A stretch of 43,678 bases of DNA, taken from the NCBI GenBank assembly GCA_025451035.1, contig JANWLE010000014.1:1-43678 (forward strand), read 5' to 3'. The position numbers and the translations under genes were made by a program. The notes beneath the pieces were generated by a model. That model was not told where the DNA came from. It made no database searches and saw only the letters and a program-made list of their open reading frames with translations. Each line of letters opens with the position of its first letter. Position 1 is the first letter of the stretch. The DNA comes from Solirubrobacteraceae bacterium. GTDB lineage: Bacteria > Actinomycetota > Thermoleophilia > Solirubrobacterales > Solirubrobacteraceae. Positions 15,459-23,694 of this stretch are shown here, one piece after another.

Positions 15459-16948
15459 GCGGCGACCTTTCTCCGTCGTTGGCTGCGAGCTCTGGTGGAT
15501 TTATGGCGGTTGGACGAAGCGCGCTCGGCAGCGATGCGTTCTAGCAACACCGAAGCTGGCTCGTCGTTCGGGTCTTGTGGCGCCAGCGCGCCAGAGAATG
15601 CAGCGGCGAGGATCGAGGATCGCAAGTGCGTGGAGCACGAAGCCCCACGCTTCAGGGCCGCCTCGACGACGTCGACCACTGAGAGATGATGCTCGATCGC
15701 CGCGACCAGCGCGTCCTGTTGATCGCGAGGAGGAATTGGCAGTGGGAGCGCGCGGCAGGTGGTCAACGAGACGTTGAACTGCCCGGCCGTAGCGCGCGAT
15801 GTGGACGCCAGCATCTTCAATATTGGTGGACTCAGCAGCCAGTACTTCAGGAGACGTGGATGGAGAGACGGAAGTGCACGAAAAACAACTACGGCCTGAT
15901 TTGTGTTCCATTCCGGATACTGGTCGGGCACGACCGAAACCTTGCCGAGAGGCGGACCTACGATATTTGTGAGTATGTCTCCAGGACGCAGGCGTGATCG
16001 GCGCAGCGGCCCCTCATGCGTGGCGCGATCAATGAAGGTCGGCCGAACCGAGAAATCCAGCTCTCCCGAGTGCGTGAGGTTGTAAACCTTGATGTATGGC
16101 ACCTCACCATGACCAGCAGTCATCGCCACTTTCGTTGGCGTCGAACCAGATGCGATCACATCACATACGGTGGACGCGGACTTCCAAGTCCATGAATCCG
16201 GGATATCCCAGGTGAGCGCAAGTAGATCGGCGGCGGCCCGCTTCACCTTGTGAAGGTTGGCTCCCGTCAGCCGGCTCGCCAGCGGATCCTCAGCAATCTC
16301 GAGCTGCTCAACAGAGACCACGTCCTCCGCGGGGAGCCTGCCAGTGACTGCTGCCTGCAACACCGCGGCCCGCATCCGCTTTAGGTTCAGCCGGACTCGT
16401 TTCAGTGCCTCCGCTCCCGCGTCAAGCCGGGAGAACTGCTCCGCAATGGCGGCAACGATGCGTTCCTGCTCAGCTGTCGGTGGGACAGGAATGCGGTGCT
16501 CAGCTAGGTAGGCCGCCGGCACTCGTAGTTGACCTGCTGTGCCCTTCATATTGCGTGCTGCGTCGCGGCGAAACTTCTTCTGCAAAACGAACTGGAGAAC
16601 GTAGTCCGGATTGATACCGGCGTCAGTGCGAAGTACATGGAACTCGGTCGAGCCAAACCCACAACCAGCATGCAAATTGCGCGCAATTGCCGCCTTGCCA
16701 TTCTCCATGCAGGGTGTGATCTTTGCGAACAGCACGTCCCCTTCCGCAAACGACCGGTAGCTCTTCGTCTTGAGCTGCCCGAAGGGTCGCGTCTCGGAGG
16801 TATCGATTCGACCTGATTCAGCCTGAACCGCAGCCATTGGGACAAACGAGACCGGGGCGTCCGCAGAGAGGTTTGTGCCCAGTGGAGGATTCACGTGCGT
16901 CACTTGTGCAATTGATGCTGTGGTCCAACCACTCGGCAGATCGCTCAT
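15455..16948 (-). CDS. hsdS: Type I RM specificity subunit HsdS
   Basis: 497 residues with two target-recognition domains (about 1-160 and 250-420), each beginning with a Trp/Pro phrase (LPSGWTTASI and IPDSWTWKSA) and each followed by a helical conserved region (QERIVAAIAEQFSRLDAG and QQDALVAAIEHHLSVVDV). The DNA target cannot be read from sequence. ATG 16948 overlaps the hsdR stop (ATGA), and its stop overlaps the hsdM start. The basic C-terminal tail is longer than usual. Confidence 0.95.
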   Translation of the reverse strand: MSDLPSGWTTASIAQVTHVNPPLGTNLSADAPVSFVPMAAVQAESGRIDTSETRPFGQLKTKSYRSFAEGDVLFAKITPCMENGKAAIARNLHAGCGFGSTEFHVLRTDAGINPDYVLQFVLQKKFRRDAARNMKGTAGQLRVPAAYLAEHRIPVPPTAEQERIVAAIAEQFSRLDAGAEALKRVRLNLKRMRAAVLQAAVTGRLPAEDVVSVEQLEIAEDPLASRLTGANLHKVKRAAADLLALTWDIPDSWTWKSASTVCDVIASGSTPTKVAMTAGHGEVPYIKVYNLTHSGELDFSVRPTFIDRATHEGPLRRSRLRPGDILTNIVGPPLGKVSVVPDQYPEWNTNQAVVVFRALPSLHPRLLKYWLLSPPILKMLASTSRATAGQFNVSLTTCRALPLPIPPRDQQDALVAAIEHHLSVVDVVEAALKRGASCSTHLRSSILAAAFSGALAPQDPNDEPASVLLERIAAERASSNRHKSTRARSQRRRKVAA

Positions 16949-19740
16949 GCTGCAAGCGCCTCGGTTAGTTCATCTGTTATCGGGGTAAGACGGTCGCCGA
17001 AGATCCGTACTGCCTTTCCGATGCCCCCGTGCTCAGCAAAGGGCGTGTATTCGAAGGACTCGGCGGTGATGCCCATCTCCGTGGCGATGTTCTCCTTCAT
17101 CCAGGTCAGCCACTGGCGCTGCTCATCGGTGAAGCTGACGCCCTGCTGTTCCTGGACCAAGAGCCACGTTGCGAAGCGCTCGTCCACCTGGTCGCGGAAG
17201 GGCACGAGCTCCTCATCTTGGTCCAGCGTGTAGCGCACCAGCGAGACAATATCCGTGAGCATCCTGCCGCCAGAGCCACGTACCTTGGACTGGTCGAGCA
17301 TCTCATACGCCTTCCAAAGCCTCTCCGGTGTCCACCGACGCGGTGGCCGCTGGATTGTCGTGGCGAGGTCCTTGATCTCCGCGAACGTCAGCCGCTCGCT
17401 GTACGGCCGGCTATAGAGAACCTGCAGAGCGCGTATGTCGTTCTTGTGCTCCTCGATGTACTGCCTGAACGAGCCGACAAGCTCCGCCGCCTTTTCGCGT
17501 CCCTCGTCGGAGTGTCCGGCGACCAATACCGTGTCCTTTGAGACCTCATCGATCGTCTGCTCAAACGATCTACGCGCGTCGATGATCGCCGTGCGAAGCT
17601 CCGGGTTCGACGACAGCGGCTTCAGCGCCTCGTTGATCATGTTGACCCCTGCTGCCTGACCGACCGATACCTCGTCCGTGTGATCACCGCCCGCTTTCTT
17701 GACCGCCTCAATCTGATTGTCAGGGTCCAGGGCATCGACGATGCCACGCGCGATCTCGCCCAGATACACCCCGCCGGCCAGCTTGGCGAGCATCTCCCGG
17801 CCTTCCCTTGGAAGCTGCTTATCGAGCCGGGCCAGACGACACGCGAGCGTCGATGCGACCTCGGGCTCGCGATTGCCGAAACCCACCAGCTTCATGAGAT
17901 CCTTCAGACTCGCCGACGGCTTACGCTCCAACGGAAGCAGCGTCTCCATCAAGTCGGTATCGGTGACACCGACGGCATCGATCACGATGAAGCGGTCCTT
18001 GTGCCGAGCGTCGTCTGTCACGGACTGGAAATCGGTGTCGTCCATAACCCGCACACCGCGGCCGACCATCTGCTCGAAGTAGGTCCTGCTCTTGACCGAC
18101 CGCATGAACAGCAGACACTCCAGCGGCTTTACATCGGTCCCCGTAGCGATCATGTCTACGGTCACCACGATCCGTGGGTAAAGCGAGTTGCGAAACGACT
18201 GCAACAAGTCCTCTGGCTTGCCATCACGGCTACGGTAGGTGATCTTCGTCGCGAAGTCGTTGCCCTTACCGAAGACCTCGCGCACCATCTTCACGATGTC
18301 ATCAGCGTGCGAGTCGTCCTTGGCGAAGATCAGCGTCTTCGGCACCGTCGTACGGCCCGGGAACAGATCGGTAAACACCTTCTTCTTGAATGTCGAGAGC
18401 ACGGTGCGGATCTGGTCCTCAGCGACCACCGCACGGTCGAGCTGCTTAGCTGTGTATTCCACAGGCTCATCAACTGCCTCCCACCGGAGCTTTCGTGTCA
18501 TCCGGTCGCGATACCCAGCAAACTCGCCAGTCTCGATCTTCGAGCCGCTCTCCGTGATCGCAGTCTTGATGATGTAGACCGTGAAGTCCACGTTCACGCC
18601 GTCGGCTACCGCCAGCTCGTGGCTGTACTCCATCACCAGGTTCTGGCGGAAAAAGCCGAACGTCTGCTTCGTTGGCGTCGCCGTCAAACCGATCAAGTGG
18701 GCGTCGAAGTACTCGAGCACCTGCCGCCACACACCGTAGATGGACCGGTGGCACTCATCAACGATGATCACATCGAAAGCATCAGGAGGCAGCTTCGGGT
18801 TGTACTCCACCGTTACCGGCTCCGCGATGGGGAGCTCATAGACCGAGTGTTCGTCGGTCTCCTCGTCCATCTCCTCATCGCCACGCAGGATTGAGAAGAT
18901 CCGTTGGATCGTCGAGATGCACACACGGGACGTTCGATCGATCGTGTTCGACTTTAGGTGCTGGACGTTGTATTCCGCCGGGAACTTCCGCTGTGTGTCC
19001 GGGACATCGAACTTGTCGAACTCGAGCTTGGTCTGTTCACCGAGGCTAGATCGGTCGACCAAGAACAGAATCCGCTTCGCGTCGGCATGCCGGATCAGCC
19101 GGTAGGAGATGTTTGCCGCGGTGAATGTCTTTCCCGACCCCGTCGCCATCTGGATCAACGCACGCGGTCGATCCGCACGCAACGACTCCTCAAGGTTCAG
19201 GATCGCCGTTGCCTGGACCTCCCACAATCGTGTGGAGTCCAGCTCTGGCATGCTCTTGAGTCGGGCACGAAACGTCGGCGCATCCGAGTTCGCGAGGATC
19301 TGACGGCTCCACTCAGCCAGCGTCTCAGGCCGATGAAACGTAAAGACGCCGCGGCTGCGCGCTTCAGGGTCATAGCCATTCGTGAATCTCGTCTCGCTGC
19401 CAGTGGACTCGTAGATGAACGGGAGCGGGTAGACGGGGGCGTTGAGCCAGTCGGGGAGCCCATCACCGTACTTCCCCGACTGATGCTCCACCTCGACCAA
19501 CGTCGTGCCCTCGGGCTTCGCCTCGATCACCCCAGCAGGCTGACCATCGAGAAAAAGGAGGTAGTCCACCCGGCCGTGCGGCTTCTCCAGCACGAACTCC
19601 CGGACCGCCACACCAGGACCCGCGTTCACGTCGACCTGATCCGCGCCTTGAACAAGCCACCCCGCAGCTACGAGCTGCTCATCGATCCTCTTGCGCGCTC
19701 TCGCCTCCCGGGCAAGATAGGCGTCCTCCGAGTCCGCCAT
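16945..19740 (-). CDS. hsdR: Type I restriction endonuclease/translocase subunit HsdR
   Basis: 931 residues from ATG 19740. The nuclease domain shows a PD-(D/E)xK core (RVDYLL about 56, VIEAK about 69-73). The SF2 translocase follows: ATGSGKT Walker A (about 191-197), DECH (about 326), GLTATP, and the motif VI phrase MVGRGVR. The C-terminal region is helical. It cuts unmethylated DNA after ATP-driven translocation. A longer frame exists upstream, but AGGA lies about 12 bases before this ATG, and the protein family normally begins near here. It leads the operon hsdR-hsdS-hsdM-channel, a less common gene order with R first and S before M. Confidence 0.96.
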   Translation of the reverse strand: MADSEDAYLAREARARKRIDEQLVAAGWLVQGADQVDVNAGPGVAVREFVLEKPHGRVDYLLFLDGQPAGVIEAKPEGTTLVEVEHQSGKYGDGLPDWLNAPVYPLPFIYESTGSETRFTNGYDPEARSRGVFTFHRPETLAEWSRQILANSDAPTFRARLKSMPELDSTRLWEVQATAILNLEESLRADRPRALIQMATGSGKTFTAANISYRLIRHADAKRILFLVDRSSLGEQTKLEFDKFDVPDTQRKFPAEYNVQHLKSNTIDRTSRVCISTIQRIFSILRGDEEMDEETDEHSVYELPIAEPVTVEYNPKLPPDAFDVIIVDECHRSIYGVWRQVLEYFDAHLIGLTATPTKQTFGFFRQNLVMEYSHELAVADGVNVDFTVYIIKTAITESGSKIETGEFAGYRDRMTRKLRWEAVDEPVEYTAKQLDRAVVAEDQIRTVLSTFKKKVFTDLFPGRTTVPKTLIFAKDDSHADDIVKMVREVFGKGNDFATKITYRSRDGKPEDLLQSFRNSLYPRIVVTVDMIATGTDVKPLECLLFMRSVKSRTYFEQMVGRGVRVMDDTDFQSVTDDARHKDRFIVIDAVGVTDTDLMETLLPLERKPSASLKDLMKLVGFGNREPEVASTLACRLARLDKQLPREGREMLAKLAGGVYLGEIARGIVDALDPDNQIEAVKKAGGDHTDEVSVGQAAGVNMINEALKPLSSNPELRTAIIDARRSFEQTIDEVSKDTVLVAGHSDEGREKAAELVGSFRQYIEEHKNDIRALQVLYSRPYSERLTFAEIKDLATTIQRPPRRWTPERLWKAYEMLDQSKVRGSGGRMLTDIVSLVRYTLDQDEELVPFRDQVDERFATWLLVQEQQGVSFTDEQRQWLTWMKENIATEMGITAESFEYTPFAEHGGIGKAVRIFGDRLTPITDELTEALAA

Positions 19741-19949
19741 GACCAAAATCCTATATATCGGACCACGCCAGCGCATTGATCTCACAGCTAGAGCTGAGGC
19801 AAGTTGGACTACAACGCTGTTGGTCATCACCTCTCGCGTGTGTCAGGTCACCTGACGGGACGAGTGCCCAGGGGCAGCCCGCTGTTGGCCGGGGCTACCC
19901 GCGGGCCCCCCGCTACCGACACTCCCTAGTCGAGGCTAACCTCCCTCTC

Positions 19950-21149
19950 ATGGATACGCCTGATCAATCCAATGACGGCATCTCGTGGCAGCAGCACCGA
20001 ATGCTGGAGCTCATGTACGAGACGTTCGTTCAGACGGGGCAATGGCCGCTCTTCCAGTCCATCAGCGCGCAGCTCTGGCAGGAGCTCCAGGTCGAGCCCC
20101 GCGACATATATCTCGAACTGGCCGAACGCGGCTTGGTAACGCCAGTAATGGCTCGCAGCCATCACTTTCTACTCCGGGAGAACACCGTGGTAGCAGTCAG
20201 CCTCCAAGGTATGACGTATCTCCTAGCCGCCGCTGAGGACCTAAGTCGATTCGTAGCCGTCGTGCGTTATGTCGCAGAACGTGCAGCGCGGTTTCGGCCG
20301 TCGTGCGCGACCGAGCTTGACCGATTGTCAGTCACAAGCGAGGAGATCCGTCTGCACGTGGGGCTCGAACCAGGCGACACCGCCCTGCTCCGTTTGGGGA
20401 CTCTCGTGAGCGCCGAAGCGTGGCAGCTCTGGACCTCATTCGCCGGACCAAACTCCGACGGCTGGTCCTTGGAGGTCAATCTCGAACGCGGACGACGTTA
20501 CCGCGATATCCACACTGTCATCGAATTCCTTGCCATCAACTACCCGGAGGAGCAACACCAGCAGCCGTCGCTGCCAGCCTCGGCCACCTCGCCGCGCTCG
20601 ACGGACGCCCTGCTTGCCACCAGCAACAAGAAGATCATGGTTGTACACGGCCGCGACAAGGCTCGCGATGACCTTTTCAACTTGCTGCGCGCACTCGGCT
20701 TGGAACCCATCGAGTGGTCAGCCGCCGTCAAATCGACCGGCAGAGGAGCACCTTACAATGCCGAGGCCGTCGAAGCCGCGTTTCAGACGGCCCAAGCCGC
20801 GGTCATCCTCCTAGCCCCTGAAGAGCAAGTCGTGCTCCGCGACGATCTACGCGATCCAAAGGACCCCGCCGACGCAGAGCTAGCGTGGCAGCCACGTCCA
20901 AACGTTTTCTACGAGGGTGGGATCGCGTTCACATCCCATCCGGACCGGACAATCATTCTCGAACTCGGGCGCCCGCGCCTCGCAACCGACCTTACCGGCC
21001 GCAACACCGTCAGGATCACCTCTAACTCCAGTTGGCGACAGGATCTCGCCAACCGACTCCGCGATGCCGGTTGCCCGGTCTTCACCGAAGAGCCTAACTG
21101 GCAGACCGTGGGCGCATTCTCAGAGCCCGATCTCGACTCCGTGCTCTGA
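19950..21149 (+). CDS. TIR-like (CAP12/PCTIR-type) effector with N-terminal sensor region
   Basis: 399 residues. The last 170 form a TIR-like nucleotide-binding domain of the PF10137 type: KKIMVVHGRDKARDDLF at the start, VILLAPEEQ in the centre, and RPNVFYEGGIAF, the counterpart of the family's RPRxNVxxELG with the likely catalytic Glu. Relatives cleave NAD+ when activated in CBASS, Pycsar and similar systems. The first 220 residues are helical with no known domain, beginning with an HTH-like section; they may sense an invader or a ligand. ATG 19950 lacks a strong SD. It is divergent from hsdR with 209 bases between, so both may share a control region. Confidence 0.85.
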   Translation: MDTPDQSNDGISWQQHRMLELMYETFVQTGQWPLFQSISAQLWQELQVEPRDIYLELAERGLVTPVMARSHHFLLRENTVVAVSLQGMTYLLAAAEDLSRFVAVVRYVAERAARFRPSCATELDRLSVTSEEIRLHVGLEPGDTALLRLGTLVSAEAWQLWTSFAGPNSDGWSLEVNLERGRRYRDIHTVIEFLAINYPEEQHQQPSLPASATSPRSTDALLATSNKKIMVVHGRDKARDDLFNLLRALGLEPIEWSAAVKSTGRGAPYNAEAVEAAFQTAQAAVILLAPEEQVVLRDDLRDPKDPADAELAWQPRPNVFYEGGIAFTSHPDRTIILELGRPRLATDLTGRNTVRITSNSSWRQDLANRLRDAGCPVFTEEPNWQTVGAFSEPDLDSVL

Positions 21150-21966
21150 GCTTGGAGGATCATTTTGCTGCTGATGTTCTGAGACCAACCGTCCGATGTG
21201 CTCTGGTTCGCAGAGACAAGGTTGTGAGTTGATGCTTTTCAGATCAATGGCAGGTGGCCGTGTCCGGCGGCCACCTGCTGGGCCACCACAGGGTGGCCCA
21301 AAAAGACGGTTAGTCCGACACCTTTTGGTGTCGGGAGGTTGTCGGTAACCCTGTCGGGCGTCCCGACGATATCGCCGTCAAGCCGGCGAGCAGTTTCCCC
21401 CCTCTCTAGTCACGGAACGGCACCTTCACGGTGCCTGTACTCGCAAGCTCGTATTCCGTGACTAGAGAGGGGGGAAACTATTGATTGGAGCTTGCAACGA
21501 CAAGCTACACGCGAGACGCGGTGAGACACCCAACGCCTAAGGGGTTTGCTCTCGTCCGTCGAGCAACCCCGGTGCGATCGGACACTTCAAACGGTGCCGA
21601 TCAACGTCGCCGCGTCGGCGTCGTTACCCACGGTCAATGATCGTCCGTGGCGATAACGTGGGTCTACGTGGGCGGCTGGGTCCGGGTCGGTAGGTCAAGC
21701 GATCGTTCTAGCGCTCTCGGGCGGAACGGCCTTGACGAGGACTGTCACAGACGCCGGTACGACCGCGGCTCGTCCGATGCGGAAGAGCACCAGGCGGCTG
21801 GTACGCGCTCGCAGCAGTGCACGATAGTCAGCGGTCGGCTCTGGACAGATTCCTCTCGGACGTTCGTGCCAAAGATCGAACGGGCTGCCCGCCTTTGCAT
21901 CGACGCGGCGGGCGGACATGCGTTGCCTTGATCGACCTCCGCCTGCGCAATGGGTAGGATCCCACC
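21150..21966. other. 817-base gene-free, hairpin-dense region; candidate structured RNA
   Basis: No open frame here has both an SD and a plausible protein. Perfect or near-perfect stems follow each other: 21250-21259/21269-21278 (10 bp), 21279-21287/21292-21300 (9 bp, loop 4), 21315-21322/21327-21334 (8 bp, loop TTTT), 21353-21358/21362-21367 (6 bp, loop 3), the 26-bp stem listed separately, GGGGTT-GCTC/GAGC-AACCCC at 21541-21570, and GATCGG/CCGATC at 21576-21602. All are compact and non-overlapping, as in a folded RNA. Promoter and ends cannot be set from sequence. Confidence 0.6.
21392..21479. repeat. 26-bp perfect inverted repeat with nested hairpin
   Basis: Bases 21392-21417 and 21454-21479 are exact reverse complements, including a C6/G6 run. 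The 36-base loop contains a nested 6-bp hairpin (GGCACC 21419-21424 with GGTGCC 21430-21435). It is longer than a usual terminator and could be an RNA domain, a MITE or a recombination site. Confidence 0.85.
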
Positions 21967-22203
21967 ATGGAATCGGACATTGCCGTCTGGGTAGTCATCC
22001 ACCCGCCGTTGCCCGAGGGGTCTGTGCCGCCAGAGGTGTTCGTAGATCAGGAGCAAGCGGAGGAGTGGGCTCGGCTCGGGAATATGAACCCCGGTGCTCA
22101 ATGGAAGGTGTTCCAGGTCTTTTGGAAGGACCGGCAGGCTGGTCAGACAACCATTGACTACAACCGTGCGCTGCTCCGGGAGCGCGGGCTGCTGACCGAG
22201 TAG
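21967..22203 (+). CDS. Small hypothetical protein
   Basis: 78 residues with no recognised family. It starts MESDIAVWVVIHPPLP and contains an acidic middle, a strand-like VFQVFWKD and a helical end (YNRALLRERGLL). TAGGATCCCACC before ATG 21967 provides an AGGA 7-8 bases away. Amino-acid composition looks like a folded cytosolic protein. It ends before a hairpin terminator facing the next gene. Confidence 0.6.
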   Translation: MESDIAVWVVIHPPLPEGSVPPEVFVDQEQAEEWARLGNMNPGAQWKVFQVFWKDRQAGQTTIDYNRALLRERGLLTE

Positions 22204-22348
22204 CACACCCAGACACCGCTTCTGTTCGCGTTCGCGGCTAACTCGCCGCCGGTCACAGATGAGTAGTGCCACGGCCGTGGCGGTGGTCGTGGGTCGGTGG
22301 AAGGGGAGATAGGCAGGCAGATCGCTGTTAACTGCACGGTCGACGATG

Positions 22349-22368
22349 TCCTGCCCGGACGGGCAGGA
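22349..22368. terminator. Bidirectional hairpin between convergent genes
   Basis: TCCTGCCC and GGGCAGGA form a perfect 8-bp stem with loop GGAC, in the 203-base gap between the ends of the genes at 22203 and 22407. CCACGGCCGTGG at about 22270 is a second palindrome in the same gap. Confidence 0.65.
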
Positions 22369-22406
22369 ACCCGGTGCGGGGCAAGGGCCAAACGTGAGCG
22401 CGAGAG

Positions 22407-23093
22407 CTACCCGACACCGAGTTGCAGCTCGGCCGTCTTGATGAGCTGCTTAGTTCTGTGCCCCGTGAAGACGACACCCTTTACGCTCCCGCTGCCCGCC
22501 TTTCGCGCGTCGCGCACCAGAGCCCGCGCATCCGACAGGGCTTGGATGGCAGCCCGCTTGGTGAGCTTCTGCGGGATGTGTTCGGCCACGCCACCGTGGA
22601 TGCGTCCACCGATGATCGACGCGAGGGATTGCGTGGCGGTGCCCGTCATAACGGCCTCGGCCTCATCGAGGCTCTCCGCGATGCCCCATAGGACGAGCAT
22701 GTGAGCTGCGATCTGGTGTTCGCTCAGTCCGATCGAGTGCAAGTCGGCCAGATCACAAACTGTGGCCGTTTCGCAGTAGAGGTCGACGATCTGGGTCGCG
22801 ACACCCACCAGCGGGCCCGCACCGAATGACAGGAGTCCGAGACGTCGCCGACGGCTACGTGCGGTCTTGAAGACGTCGCGCGCGGACCGGTCCTCCTCGT
22901 GTTCGTCTGCTCTCACCGCGGCCACAAGGGCAGCCAAGAGGCTCTCGATCGTGACGTGCCCCTCCTCGTCCTTGAAGACGGACCGTAGGCCGCGATATCT
23001 CGCGCCTACGTGTTGCGCCCGGACGACAGCCGCCTCGGCAGCAGCGGCGCCTAGCTCAGTCGCACGCGCGGCGATCCGCCCCCGGATTCCCAT
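22407..23093 (-). CDS. Hypothetical helical protein
   Basis: 228 residues, almost entirely helical and rich in Ala, Arg and Glu. A Gly-rich weakly hydrophobic segment (LLSFGAGPLVGVATQIVDLY, about 95-114) recalls EcsC-like proteins, but the match is loose and I do not assign a family. The C-terminus is basic. ATG 23093 has no good SD. Its neighbours are small unknown genes. Confidence 0.55.
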   Translation of the reverse strand: MGIRGRIAARATELGAAAAEAAVVRAQHVGARYRGLRSVFKDEEGHVTIESLLAALVAAVRADEHEEDRSARDVFKTARSRRRRLGLLSFGAGPLVGVATQIVDLYCETATVCDLADLHSIGLSEHQIAAHMLVLWGIAESLDEAEAVMTGTATQSLASIIGGRIHGGVAEHIPQKLTKRAAIQALSDARALVRDARKAGSGSVKGVVFTGHRTKQLIKTAELQLGVG

Positions 23094-23246
23094 GAGCGGA
23101 AACGTTATAGGATCGACGATCGGGGTGTGCCGCGCATCTCTGTGCTCCAGCTGTACAGGTGTGGGAGAGGTTACGCTGTCTGGCGCGCCGGACTAAACCG
23201 CTCAGCCTGCGCCGGTCGGACCGGACTGGATACCTCTTCGTCCTGT

Positions 23247-23444
23247 CTACGGACGCCAAGTGTCCTCGCGTGAGTCACCAAATCTTGGATTGCGTCGCTT
23301 GAGATCCGCGATGTGGCGCTGGGCGTTCTGGATGGTCTTCAGCGCCGTTTGCTTGTCCCGCTGGCTTGGATAGCGACTGTACTTGTCGATGTGCTCACGA
23401 ATCGCCCGACGTTGTCCTTCGAGCTTCGCCTCGTCGTCAGCCAT
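23247..23444 (-). CDS. Small charged helical protein
   Basis: 65 residues, highly charged and coiled-coil-like (EGQRRAIREHIDKY, ALKTIQNAQRHIADLKRRN). AAAGGGAGA lies about 10 bases before ATG 23444. No family is recognised. Small helical proteins of this kind occur near WXG100 clusters, but no direct link is visible. Confidence 0.55.
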   Translation of the reverse strand: MADDEAKLEGQRRAIREHIDKYSRYPSQRDKQTALKTIQNAQRHIADLKRRNPRFGDSREDTWRP

Positions 23445-23489
23445 AGCGTCATTCTCCCTTTCGTTCGAGACAGCGGCAGTATGGTGTGC

Positions 23490-23609
23490 TCAGAATGGTC
23501 CGGCCGCTGCGGCCTGCGGAGCCTCATTGCCCGTCGGTGCTTTAGCACGACCCGTATCCGGGTCGATTTGGACGACGCCTGCGCCCGCGCCGACAGCGAT
23601 GGCGAGCAT
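23490..23609 (-). CDS. Possible 39-residue peptide
   Basis: ATG 23609 opens a frame reading MLAIAVGAGAGVVQIDPDTG followed by an Ala/Pro-rich end, stopping at 23490. The composition looks coding-like, but there is no Shine-Dalgarno and no homology I recognise. Confidence 0.25.
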   Translation of the reverse strand: MLAIAVGAGAGVVQIDPDTGRAKAPTGNEAPQAAAAGPF

Positions 23610-23694
23610 GTATGAGTGAAGCTGCACTGCTCGGCTCAGCGACGTTCGCATGTGGGCTGTCTTAGGATATGCGGATGCGTCAGAGCCCCCAACC

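Noticed and set aside
14430..15689. Long plus-strand frame of 419 codons
   Set aside because: It is the complementary shadow of hsdM/hsdS, whose motifs are unambiguous on the minus strand.
18958..19779. Plus-strand frame of 273 codons
   Set aside because: Antisense to the N-terminal part of HsdR, with no independent evidence.
21250..21479. CRISPR array or crRNA-like repeats
   Set aside because: The hairpins differ in sequence and there are no regularly spaced identical repeats or spacers, and no cas gene is present.
21250..21670. Retron msr-msd
   Set aside because: No reverse transcriptase is encoded in the window, although stem-rich RNA would otherwise fit.
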